A stretch of 5,499 nt of DNA from assembly GCA_003483565.1 (NCBI GenBank), contig DMYZ01000065.1, positions 1 to 5,499 on the forward strand. The letters are read 5' to 3'. Below the pieces are notes generated by a model, which saw nothing but the letters and a program-made list of their open reading frames with translations, was not told where the DNA came from and searched no databases. The stretch comes from Prevotella sp. (GTDB taxonomy: Bacteria > Bacteroidota > Bacteroidia > Bacteroidales > Bacteroidaceae). Both the position numbers and the translations under genes were made by a program. This document shows, one piece after another, positions 1 to 5,499 of this stretch. Positions within the stretch are counted from its first letter, which is position 1; every line of letters begins with the position of its first letter.

Positions 1-297
1 CAAAGTGACAGCGAGGATGGGTAGTCCTTGCGCTCCCAGCTTGGCGGCAGCCCTAGGAAGGGACCGGAGGCCACAAAGAGGAAGGGCATAGCCCACATCA
101 AAATGGCAGCCTGAAAGGACCCCGCCGGCATGCACTTCACGCCCAAGTCCCAAAGAAGGAAGATCACAAAAAGATTTATCTATATATATTTCAGCACCCC
201 TCTTCTCAAGACAGGACAGCACTTGCCGGATGCTGGCACTTTTCTTCATCTCATATTCATTTCCAAAGAGCGCGAATTTAAGTTTCGTTGCTGCCAT
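1..297 (-). CDS. nadK: NAD kinase, N-terminal part (runs off the left edge)
   Basis: NAD kinase phosphorylates NAD to NADP using ATP in the cytoplasm. The ATG at 297-295 opens a 99-codon frame that stays open to base 1. The start MAATKLKFALFGNEYEMKKS matches the Bacteroidales NadK N-terminus (typically KFAIFGN...KKS). From residue 55 the frame aligns without gaps to the family pattern 'GxxFDxDxxxSxGGDGTFLxAAxxxG', reading GCHFDVGYALPLCGLRSLPRAAAKLG here. The hallmark GGDGT is replaced by CGLRS at residues 75-79 (bases 61-75), and several nearby conserved residues differ. In the shifted frame the same DNA reads GPFL where GTFL is expected, as if a base were gained and one lost within about 20 bp. 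The fragment is either a sequencing problem near a contig end or a decaying copy. It is divergent from the DJ-1-family gene. Family identity rests on remembered homologues; about two thirds of the protein lies outside the window. Confidence 0.75.
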   Translation of the reverse strand, partial: MAATKLKFALFGNEYEMKKSASIRQVLSCLEKRGAEIYIDKSFCDLPSLGLGREVHAGGVLSGCHFDVGYALPLCGLRSLPRAAAKLGAQGLPILAVTL

Positions 298-311
298 ATT
301 CTATGCTTTAT

Positions 312-342
312 TTTGTGTTTTCTATTTTTTTTATTACTTTTG
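312..342 (+). promoter_or_regulatory. Bacteroidetes-type promoter for the DJ-1/ispD/recG unit
   Basis: TTTG at 312-315 and TACTTTTG at 335-342 match the Bacteroidetes primary sigma factor consensus (TTTG, 19-21 bp, TAnnTTTG) with a 19-bp spacer. Transcription would start near 350, giving a leader of about 30 nt before the ATG at 381. A run of eight T lies in the spacer (325-332). The match is seen directly; activity is inferred. Confidence 0.65.
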
Positions 343-375
343 CAAATATACATTATTTTAATGAGAAACATCAAT
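343..375 (-). promoter_or_regulatory. Bacteroidetes-type promoter for nadK
   Basis: On the minus strand, TATATTTG (350-343) is a full match to the -7 consensus TAnnTTTG. ATTG (375-372) is a three-of-four match to the -33 TTTG, with a 21-bp spacer. Transcription would start near 335, leaving a leader of about 40 nt before the nadK ATG at 297. The -7 box directly abuts that of the opposing promoter at 335-342, so the two promoters interlock. Confidence 0.5.
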
Positions 376-380
376 TAAAT

Positions 381-950
381 ATGGCAAAAGTATATGAATT
401 TCTTGCCAATGGCTTTGAAGAAATAGAAGCCCTGGCACCGGTTGACATTCTCCGTCGTGGCGGTGTAGAGATCATGACTGTCAGTATTACTGGCAATGAA
501 TGGGTTGAAACTTCACATGGAGTCACGGTAAAAGCCGACCTCGTTTTTGAGAAAGTCAACAGTTTCGATGATGCCGACATGCTTCTTCTGCCTGGAGGAA
601 TGCCCGGAGCTACAAATCTTAATGCCCATGAAGGAGTAAAAAGAGTTCTCCTCGACCAGAATACAGCAGGAAAACGTATCGGAGCTATATGTGCGGGGCC
701 TATGGTACTCGGAGGCCTCGGTTTGCTGAGAGGTAAGAAAGCTACATGCAGTCCTGGTTTCGAGAAATATCTTACCGGAGCAGAATATACGGCAACACTC
801 TTCCAGGAGGACGGTAATATCATTACGGGTGAAGGTCCTGCTGCCACGCTGCCTTATACTTACAGGATCTTAGGCTATTTCGTGAGTGAAGAAAAGGTGA
901 AAATGCTGCAGCTGAAGATGCAATATGCCCATCTTATGGGATGGCAGTAA
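381..950 (+). CDS. DJ-1/ThiJ/PfpI family protein (YajL/DJ-1 type)
   Basis: A 189-residue cytoplasmic protein of the DJ-1/PfpI superfamily, the usual size for DJ-1 and YajL. It shows the conserved start GFEEIEALAPVDILRRGG (11-28), with E16 matching DJ-1 Glu18. The strand motif LLLPGGMPGATNL (68-80) follows, then the nucleophile elbow GAICAGPMVLGG (101-112), with C104 matching DJ-1 Cys106. DJ-1 His126 appears to be replaced by serine (S124). Members are linked to oxidative or carbonyl stress protection and are often annotated as thiazole-phosphate biosynthesis proteins, a label I would not trust; the exact reaction cannot be told from sequence. The frame is open upstream to 288, but homology begins at MAKVYEF and the upstream part encodes low-complexity promoter DNA, so ATG 381 is chosen. 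There is no Shine-Dalgarno, as is normal in Bacteroidetes. It is first in a unit with ispD (19 bp downstream) and recG. Confidence 0.9.
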   Translation: MAKVYEFLANGFEEIEALAPVDILRRGGVEIMTVSITGNEWVETSHGVTVKADLVFEKVNSFDDADMLLLPGGMPGATNLNAHEGVKRVLLDQNTAGKRIGAICAGPMVLGGLGLLRGKKATCSPGFEKYLTGAEYTATLFQEDGNIITGEGPAATLPYTYRILGYFVSEEKVKMLQLKMQYAHLMGWQ

Positions 951-969
951 CATCAGAAATCATACGGAT

Positions 970-1635
970 ATGGACTATATGATCATTACGGCCGGCGGTA
1001 AAGGACTTCGTATGGGATCAGAAATACCCAAACAGTTTCTGCCCGTGCGGGGTATACCTGTGTTGATGCGTACTATTTCCCGTTTCAGGGAATACAGCAA
1101 GTCACTGCATATCATCCTCGTACTGCCGAAAGTCCAACAGGAATATTGGAAAAAGCTGTGTGAAAAATATCATTTCGATGTAGATTATCAACTGGCCGAG
1201 GGTGGTGAAACACGTTTTCATTCCGTCCAAAATGGTCTCCTGCTCATCCCCGATGATGCCTGTGGCATCGTAGGAGTACATGATGGCGTGCGCCCGTTTC
1301 CGACTTTGGAAGTCATTAGCCGGTGTATGGAAGCAGCAAGAACCTCCGGAGCAGCAATTCCTGTTATACCGGTGATAGAAACATTACGCTACATTCCCGG
1401 AGACAGGAATGTCATGCGCAGTGACTACCGTCTTGTGCAGACACCTCAATGCTTCGACATCCAGCTATTGAAAAGGGCCAACAAACAGTCTTACGATGAG
1501 CATTTCACTGACGATGCCTCCATTGTGGAGGCCATTGGACAAAAAGTAATAACGGTAGAAGGCAATCGCGAGAATATAAAAATAACGACTCCGTTTGATA
1601 TGAGGATAGCGGAGGTTCTTGCTTCCTCTAAATAA
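970..1635 (+). CDS. ispD: 2-C-methyl-D-erythritol 4-phosphate cytidylyltransferase
   Basis: IspD transfers CMP from CTP to methylerythritol 4-phosphate, giving CDP-methylerythritol, in the MEP route to isopentenyl diphosphate. The 221-residue product has the usual length. It carries the nucleotide-binding loop TAGGKGLRMGSEIPKQF (7-23), whose R14 and K21 correspond to the catalytic Arg20 and Lys27 of the E. coli enzyme. It also has VHDGVRPF (103-110, with the CTP/metal-site Asp105), RLVQTPQCF (154-162), TDDASIVE (180-187), and GNRENIKITTPFD (198-210), whose R154 and K204 correspond to the substrate-phosphate contacts Arg157 and Lys213. ATG 970 was chosen because homology starts at MDYMIITAGG. 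The in-frame ATG at 925 would overlap the upstream gene by 26 bp and add unrelated residues. The gene lies 19 bp after the DJ-1-family gene and 6 bp before recG, so it is probably co-transcribed. It implies that the organism uses the MEP rather than the mevalonate pathway. Confidence 0.95.
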   Translation: MDYMIITAGGKGLRMGSEIPKQFLPVRGIPVLMRTISRFREYSKSLHIILVLPKVQQEYWKKLCEKYHFDVDYQLAEGGETRFHSVQNGLLLIPDDACGIVGVHDGVRPFPTLEVISRCMEAARTSGAAIPVIPVIETLRYIPGDRNVMRSDYRLVQTPQCFDIQLLKRANKQSYDEHFTDDASIVEAIGQKVITVEGNRENIKITTPFDMRIAEVLASSK

Positions 1636-1641
1636 AAACAG

Positions 1642-3744
1642 ATGAACAGTATTCTTGATCAGGACATCATGTACCTCCCAGGCGTCGGTCCGAAACGGAA
1701 AAGTATATTGAGCAAGGAGCTCAATATCAACTCGTACAATGACTTGCTGGAATACTACCCTTACAAATATGTTGACCGCAGCCGTATCTACTCGATACGG
1801 GAACTGTCTACCGACATGCCTTTCGTCCAGATCAAAGGCAAGATTCTCAGTTATGATGAATATGATATGGGCGGCAAGAAAAAACGAGTAGTGGGCCACT
1901 TCTCGGATGGTACAGGCGTATGTGACCTGGTATGGTTTCACGGTACCAGATATGTTTACCAGAATTTCAAGGTAAACAAAGAATATATTGTTTTTGGCAG
2001 ACCTACAGTCTATGGGGGATTATATGAATTTGCCCATCCTGATATTGATGATGCCGGTAAGATGGAATTGTCGGAAATGGGCATGCAGCCTTATTACATC
2101 ACAACAGAAAAGATGAAAAAGGCCGGTATCACTTCCCGTACCATTGAAAAAATGACAAAGACTCTGCTCGAAAAACTCGGTCAGACACTCCTGCCGGAGA
2201 CCCTCCCTGATTTCCTCACTGCCAGACTTCACCTTATTTCCAGAAACCAGGCTTTCCGATGGATCCATTATCCGAAGACTGCTGACGAGATGCAACATGC
2301 ACGCGTAAGGCTGAAATTCGAGGAACTCTTCTATGTACAACTCAATATCCTACGTTATACAGCAGACCGCAGGCGCCGATACCGGGGATACATTTTTGCC
2401 CATGTAGGTAAAGCCTTCAATGACTTCTATACCCAACACCTTCCCTTCCCCCTCACCAAAGCCCAGAAAAGGGTGATCAAGGAAATTCGTGCTGATATGA
2501 ACAGCGGACGACAGATGAACCGTCTTCTGCAGGGTGATGTGGGGTCCGGGAAAACACTTGTCGCATTGATGTCTATGCTTATCGCCCTTGACAACGGATA
2601 CCAGACTTGTATCATGGCACCTACAGAAATACTTGCTGAACAACACCTGCAGACCATACGAAGCTTTCTCGAAGGTATGAATATTCGTGTGGAACTCCTT
2701 ACCGGTATTGTAAAGGGAAAAAAAAGACAGAAGATATTGGAAGACCTGGCTCTCGGCAAGATCAATATCCTCGTCGGAACACATGCTGTCATTGAAGACC
2801 CTGTGCATTTTGCCAATCTTGGATTTGCTGTTATAGACGAGCAACACCGCTTTGGCGTAGCACAAAGAGCAAGACTGTGGGAGAAAAGCAATAATCCTCC
2901 TCATATCCTTGTCATGACAGCTACTCCTATTCCACGTACCCTTGCCATGACGATCTATGGTGATCTTGACGTGAGTATCATCGACGAGCTGCCTCCAGGG
3001 CGCAAACCGGTGATGACGATCCACAAATATGATACTCAGATGGCCAGCCTGTACAATGGCATCCGGCAGCAGATTCTACAAGGACGACAGATATACATCG
3101 TATTCCCACTTATTAAGGAAAGTGAAAAAAGCGACCTTAAAAATCTCGAAGAAGGTTTTGAAAACCTCAAGGAGGTATTCCCGGAATTTCACTTAAGCAA
3201 AGTACACGGCAAGATGAAACCTGCTGATAAGGAAAAAGAAATGCAGAAATTCGTCAAGGGAGAAACGCAGATTCTCGTTGCAACAACTGTTATTGAAGTT
3301 GGTGTCAATGTTCCGAATGCATCCGTTATGGTCATCCTTGATGCCCAGCGCTTCGGTTTATCACAGCTCCACCAGTTACGCGGGCGAGTAGGAAGAGGCG
3401 CCGACCAGTCATATTGCATCCTTGTCACCAACTATAAGTTGTCAGAAGAAACTCGAAAGCGCATAGACATCATGTGCGAAAGTAATGATGGATTTCAAAT
3501 AGCTGAAGCTGATCTGAAATTTCGAGGCCCCGGTGACCTGGAAGGAACACAGCAGAGTGGCATCGCCTTTGACTTGAAGATAGCTGATATTGCGCGAGAC
3601 GGACAGATCGTGCAAATGGCCAGAGAGGAAGCTCAGAAAATCATTGATGATGACCCAACCTGCCAGAAAGATGAATACAGTATACTCTGGAACAGGTTAA
3701 AAGAACTCAGAAAAGTAAATATCAACTGGTCAAGTATCAGTTAG
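1642..3744 (+). CDS. recG: ATP-dependent DNA helicase RecG
   Basis: RecG is a superfamily 2 double-stranded DNA translocase that regresses stalled replication forks and branch-migrates junctions in repair and recombination. The 700-residue product is close to E. coli RecG (693). The N-terminus has the family signature YLPGVGPKRKSIL (11-23) and YYPYKYVDRS (38-47). An OB-fold wedge domain follows at about 60-135 (VQIKGKI, then FSDGTGVCDLVWF). Helicase motifs come in order: LTKAQKRVI (271-279), Walker A GDVGSGKT (298-305), APTEILAEQH (326-335), VGTHAVIED (378-386), DEQHRFGVAQR (399-409), VMTATPIPRTL (424-434), VATTVIEVGVNVPNA (546-560) and QLRGRVGR (578-585). The C-terminal RecG signature ADLKFRGPGDLEGTQQSG spans 623-640. 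No key residue is missing and there is no frameshift. It starts 6 bp after ispD without a Shine-Dalgarno and is the last gene of the unit. No strong terminator follows it. Confidence 0.97.
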   Translation: MNSILDQDIMYLPGVGPKRKSILSKELNINSYNDLLEYYPYKYVDRSRIYSIRELSTDMPFVQIKGKILSYDEYDMGGKKKRVVGHFSDGTGVCDLVWFHGTRYVYQNFKVNKEYIVFGRPTVYGGLYEFAHPDIDDAGKMELSEMGMQPYYITTEKMKKAGITSRTIEKMTKTLLEKLGQTLLPETLPDFLTARLHLISRNQAFRWIHYPKTADEMQHARVRLKFEELFYVQLNILRYTADRRRRYRGYIFAHVGKAFNDFYTQHLPFPLTKAQKRVIKEIRADMNSGRQMNRLLQGDVGSGKTLVALMSMLIALDNGYQTCIMAPTEILAEQHLQTIRSFLEGMNIRVELLTGIVKGKKRQKILEDLALGKINILVGTHAVIEDPVHFANLGFAVIDEQHRFGVAQRARLWEKSNNPPHILVMTATPIPRTLAMTIYGDLDVSIIDELPPGRKPVMTIHKYDTQMASLYNGIRQQILQGRQIYIVFPLIKESEKSDLKNLEEGFENLKEVFPEFHLSKVHGKMKPADKEKEMQKFVKGETQILVATTVIEVGVNVPNASVMVILDAQRFGLSQLHQLRGRVGRGADQSYCILVTNYKLSEETRKRIDIMCESNDGFQIAEADLKFRGPGDLEGTQQSGIAFDLKIADIARDGQIVQMAREEAQKIIDDDPTCQKDEYSILWNRLKELRKVNINWSSIS

Positions 3745-3814
3745 ACAGTTATTTGCACTTATGCATTAACAAAAAGAAACATTTTTCTCTCATTCTATTA
3801 TAAATAACAGGGAT

Positions 3815-3845
3815 TTCTGTTAAAATCTTAATAAATTCTGTTAAA
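3815..3845. repeat. Two direct copies of TTCTGTTAAA, 21 bp apart
   Basis: TTCTGTTAAA occurs exactly at 3815-3824 and again at 3836-3845. The 21-bp start-to-start distance is two helical turns. The downstream copy ends 26 bp before the -7 box at 3872, so the pair covers roughly -40 to -70 of the predicted promoter, a usual place for an activator site. The repeat is directly visible; a regulator is inferred. Confidence 0.5.
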
Positions 3846-3871
3846 CTAAGAAGAAAATGCACTTTTTTTAC

Positions 3872-3879
3872 TAACTTTG
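3872..3879 (+). promoter_or_regulatory. -7 box of a Bacteroidetes promoter for the M23/LysM gene
   Basis: TAACTTTG fully matches the Bacteroidetes -7 consensus TAnnTTTG. No TTTG is found 19-21 bp upstream, so this promoter may depend on an activator, perhaps through the direct repeat at 3815-3845. Transcription would start near 3886, leaving a leader of about 120 nt before ATG 4008. It is the only full -7 match I found on the plus strand between recG and the peptidase gene. Confidence 0.5.
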
Positions 3880-3891
3880 TGACATTCATTG

Positions 3892-3932
3892 AGTTTGTTG
3901 GGAGATGTCTTTCCCAACAAATTTATTTTTTT
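3892..3932 (+). terminator. Terminator-like hairpin with T tract in the M23/LysM leader (possible attenuator)
   Basis: TTTGTTGGGA (3894-3903) and TCCCAACAAA (3912-3921) form a perfect 10-bp stem. It can extend inward by G-U and A-U pairs to a tetraloop and outward by a G-U and an A-U pair. It is followed by TTTATTTTTTT (3922-3932). Stem plus T tract is the form of an intrinsic terminator. It lies about 100 bp upstream of the peptidase ATG and only a few nucleotides after the predicted transcription start, so it would act on the peptidase transcript as a leader terminator, or produce a short RNA. It could also simply end read-through from recG. Confidence 0.55.
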
Positions 3933-3943
3933 CGCATCAGAAT

Positions 3944-3990
3944 ATAGAATTATTCTATCGTGAATTCAAACCTAAATAAAATATTTATTT
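3944..3990. repeat. Two small palindromes before the M23/LysM start codon
   Basis: ATAGAAT-T-ATTCTAT (3944-3958) is a perfect 7-bp inverted repeat around one base. AAATAAA-ATA-TTTATTT (3974-3990) is a perfect 7-bp inverted repeat around three bases. Both lie in the predicted leader. The first has a shape suited to a dimeric regulator. The second is pure A/T and could easily arise by chance. Confidence 0.35.
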
Positions 3991-4007
3991 GACAGTATCT
4001 ATCAAGA

Positions 4008-4961
4008 ATGAATTTTAGAACAAAATTAAAAAAAGTAACTATAGTGGCATTATTTGCGCTAACGACTGTGCCGGTCTGCGGACAGGACCTTTTAGCGCGA
4101 CAAGCACCTGTAGACCGGAAGATGAAAGCAGTGGACACACTCGCCTTGCAAGATATTATAGCAAGGGAGAAGGCCGAAAGTCCGTCGGCCGAGTTATATC
4201 AGACATGGGACAACACCTACGCTCACAGAGCTTCTCCTCTTCCTGATAAATACAGAATCGATCTTCGTCATTTCTGCATGCCGACTCCGAGCCGCATCGT
4301 AACCAGCAACTTTGGTTCTCGTTGGGGTCGCCAACATAAAGGTCTTGATATCAAGGTTTATATTGGCGATACCATACGTGCTGCGTTCAGTGGTAAGGTC
4401 CGCATTGTAAGATATGAAGCAGGAGGATACGGTAATTATGTTGTTATCCGTCACAACAATGGTCTGGAAACTATTTATGGCCATCTCAGCAAGCAGTTAG
4501 TTCATGAAAATGAGGATGTTCGTGCCGGTGAGCCTATCGGACTGGGAGGTAACACTGGCAGAAGTACAGGTTCACATCTGCATTTCGAGACTCGTCTCTG
4601 TGGTGTAGCCTTGAATCCGGCATTGATGTTTGACTTTAAAAATCAAGATGTCACAGGTGATTTCTATACCTACAATAAAGATACCTATGATCAGGAAAGC
4701 GCCGAAGCAACCAGACTCCGTGGAAAGGTTGGCGGCAGCTATAATCGTGAAGAGGTTTACGGCGTTCTTGGATCAAGCGAGAACAGCGACAATTCTCATA
4801 ACCCTTACGGCAATGAAATACGCTATCACAAGGTACAAAGTGGAGAAACGATTACGACTATCGCACGGAAGCGTGGCGTCTCTGTAGATCAAATATGTCG
4901 TCTTAACCACTTGAATAAAAATCAAAGCGTTAAGCCTGGACAGATCCTGAGATATTCTTGA
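4008..4961 (+). CDS. Secreted M23-family metallopeptidase with C-terminal LysM domain
   Basis: A 317-residue envelope protein predicted to cut peptide cross-links of peptidoglycan, or to act as a cell-wall regulator. It starts with a signal peptide: basic MNFRTKLKK, a hydrophobic stretch at 10-22, and likely cleavage after VCG at residue 25, leaving N-terminal Gln. Cys24 is not in a proper lipobox, so a lipoprotein is unlikely. The LytM/M23 domain spans about 95-210. It carries NFGSRWGRQHKGLD, with zinc ligands H110 and D114 (HxxxD), then YGHLS with H159, and GSHLHFE with H190 and ligand H192. All catalytic residues are present, so it should be an active zinc endopeptidase rather than an EnvC/NlpD-type degenerate one. 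A Ser/Asn-rich linker (about 240-270) leads to a LysM domain at 272-316 (YHKVQSGETITTIARKRG, then VKPGQILRYS), which binds the glycan strand. ATG 4008 begins the signal peptide; no Shine-Dalgarno is seen. The gene stands alone, with its own structured leader and a strong terminator. Confidence 0.93.
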   Translation: MNFRTKLKKVTIVALFALTTVPVCGQDLLARQAPVDRKMKAVDTLALQDIIAREKAESPSAELYQTWDNTYAHRASPLPDKYRIDLRHFCMPTPSRIVTSNFGSRWGRQHKGLDIKVYIGDTIRAAFSGKVRIVRYEAGGYGNYVVIRHNNGLETIYGHLSKQLVHENEDVRAGEPIGLGGNTGRSTGSHLHFETRLCGVALNPALMFDFKNQDVTGDFYTYNKDTYDQESAEATRLRGKVGGSYNREEVYGVLGSSENSDNSHNPYGNEIRYHKVQSGETITTIARKRGVSVDQICRLNHLNKNQSVKPGQILRYS

Positions 4962-4986
4962 TTTCAGAAATTACTTCAAAGAAATA

Positions 4987-5030
4987 ATAGAAAAGCCTTC
5001 TATGATTTGTATCATAGAAGGCTTTTCTAT
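4987..5030. terminator. Bidirectional intrinsic terminator between convergent genes
   Basis: A perfect 20-bp inverted repeat (4987-5006 and 5011-5030) encloses the loop TTGT. The arms read ATAGAAAAGCCTTCTATGAT and its exact complement. With the outer AAAA/TTTT pairs left open, the core hairpin is followed by TTTTCTAT in both directions, so it can end both the peptidase transcript (stop at 4961) and the opposing glycosyltransferase transcript (stop at 5074). Confidence 0.92.
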
Positions 5031-5073
5031 ATCTGATATTTTACTCTGAGCAAAAATATAATAAAATCTCCAG

Positions 5074-5499
5074 CTAAAGTTTTTCTTCAACAGCCCTGAA
5101 TATAAAATAAATATGCATAAAAACAGTAATGATATAACCATAATGGGATGCCATGACGTAAAATCTTTCATTGAGAGATGCCCGATGATTTTTAACCGTC
5201 ATTCCACCTTCCAGATAATTAACAATTACTCTGTGGACATTTCGCAATGGCAAATGCCTCTTAGAAGCTTCCTTCATCACCCGGATGCACCAGTCTACAT
5301 CAGCTGAATAATGATAATCAGTATTATAAAACTGATCTTTGGCGATATCTGTCCTTGCATAAAAAGCTTGATGGCAGCCCAGCATCACTTTACAGAATGA
5401 TCTCCACGTCAGATTTTCTGGAGGAGATAAACGGCGATGGCGCAGAAAACTACCGTCATCACTTACAATACCTGAATCCCCATAGAGGACACCGGGTAA
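5074..5499 (-). CDS. Family 2 glycosyltransferase, C-terminal part (runs off the right edge)
   Basis: An open frame enters from the right edge on the minus strand and ends at TAG (5076-5074), giving 141 C-terminal residues. In the visible part, LYGDSGIVSDDGSFLRHRRL (5-24) is followed by PPENLTWRSF (26-35), GCHQAFYART (41-50), YHYSADVDWCIRVMKE (62-77) and YLEGGMTVKNHRASLNERF (95-113). This pattern is typical of GT-A fold family 2 glycosyltransferases of the WfgS/WcaA-like kind in Bacteroidales: the central acidic HQAFYART/DxDWCIR region near the active site, then the GGMT...ER tail. The DXD and nucleotide-sugar-binding half lies outside the window. A hydrophobic stretch at 120-134 could touch the membrane. 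Such enzymes add a sugar during O-antigen, capsule or exopolysaccharide synthesis; the donor and acceptor cannot be told. The GTG and ATG near 5388 are internal codons, not starts, because homology continues upstream. Confidence 0.85.
   Translation of the reverse strand, partial: LPGVLYGDSGIVSDDGSFLRHRRLSPPENLTWRSFCKVMLGCHQAFYARTDIAKDQFYNTDYHYSADVDWCIRVMKEASKRHLPLRNVHRVIVNYLEGGMTVKNHRASLNERFYVMASHYGYIITVFMHIYFIFRAVEEKL

Noticed and set aside
130..378. 82-codon plus-strand frame over the start of nadK and the promoter region
   Set aside because: It is antisense to the NadK frame, shows no family resemblance, and its tail is low-complexity promoter DNA.
288..380. N-terminal extension of the DJ-1-family protein (31 extra residues, superficially a membrane segment)
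   Set aside because: The hydrophobic residues come from T-rich promoter DNA containing the -33 and -7 boxes. Homology starts exactly at ATG 381, and DJ-1 family proteins lack such a segment.
925..969. Earlier ispD start giving 15 extra residues
   Set aside because: It overlaps the end of the upstream gene, and the added residues do not resemble IspD, whose homology begins at 970.
2350..3024. Long minus-strand frame (224 codons) inside recG, plus others at 371-847, 1465-1941, 2020-2340, 2427-2891 and 3189-3431
   Set aside because: They are antisense to strongly conserved coding sequence and have no recognisable domains or promoters of their own.
3748..3770. Weak hairpin just after recG (GTTA..TGCA/TGCA..TAAC)
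   Set aside because: The stem is only 4+4 bp with an asymmetric internal loop and is followed by A-rich rather than T-rich sequence, so it does not look like an intrinsic terminator.
3974..3990. A/T palindrome AAATAAA-ATA-TTTATTT as an operator
   Set aside because: It is pure A/T in a very A/T-rich leader, so chance is a sufficient explanation; it is kept only as a minor repeat.
3983..3991. TTTATTTG near the peptidase start as a second -7 box
   Set aside because: It lacks the TA at the required position of TAnnTTTG, and transcription would start almost at the start codon.
4630..4887. Plus-strand frame inside the peptidase gene (85 codons), and minus-strand frames at 3950-4138 and 4194-4484
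   Set aside because: They overlap the M23/LysM gene in other frames, where the real frame has complete motifs.
4971..5171. Minus-strand 66-codon frame with hydrophobic residues across the terminator
   Set aside because: It overlaps the perfect terminator stem and the C-terminus of the glycosyltransferase in another frame, and has no family resemblance.

Overview
The window looks like ordinary chromosomal DNA from a member of the Bacteroidales, most likely Prevotella or a close relative. Three things suggest this. Intergenic regions carry the Bacteroidetes-type -7 box TAnnTTTG, in one case with a TTTG -33 box. Start codons lack Shine-Dalgarno sequences and sit behind A/T-rich leaders. The proteins read like Bacteroidales versions of their families. 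The genus is an inference from remembered family sequences, not from a search.

Layout. (a) Positions 1-297, minus strand: the N-terminal third of an NAD kinase gene (nadK) that runs off the left edge. Its conserved GGDGT nucleotide-binding motif is garbled. (b) Positions 298-380: a short A/T-rich divergent promoter region with two opposed Bacteroidetes promoters whose -7 boxes abut. (c) Positions 381-3744, plus strand: a tight three-gene unit encoding a DJ-1/ThiJ/PfpI-family protein, IspD (MEP isoprenoid pathway) and RecG helicase, with gaps of 19 and 6 bp. (d) Positions 3745-4007: a 263-bp A/T-rich intergenic region with a 10-bp direct repeat, a consensus -7 box, a terminator-like hairpin followed by a T tract, and two small palindromes. 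(e) Positions 4008-4961, plus strand: a secreted M23 metallopeptidase with a C-terminal LysM domain. (f) Positions 4987-5030: a perfect 20-bp-stem bidirectional terminator. (g) Positions 5074-5499, minus strand: the C-terminal part of a family 2 glycosyltransferase that runs off the right edge.

How the genes relate. The central unit combines a stress/redox-type protein, isoprenoid precursor synthesis and DNA repair. These are co-transcribed housekeeping functions rather than one pathway. The M23/LysM protein is a cell-wall enzyme with its own promoter and an unusually structured leader. The glycosyltransferase, convergent with it, probably belongs to a surface-polysaccharide locus beyond the window.

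I see no mobile element, CRISPR array, tRNA, rRNA or defence system, and no clear new multi-gene system. The observations most worth following up are the damaged nadK motif, the interlocked divergent promoters and the possible attenuator upstream of the peptidase gene.
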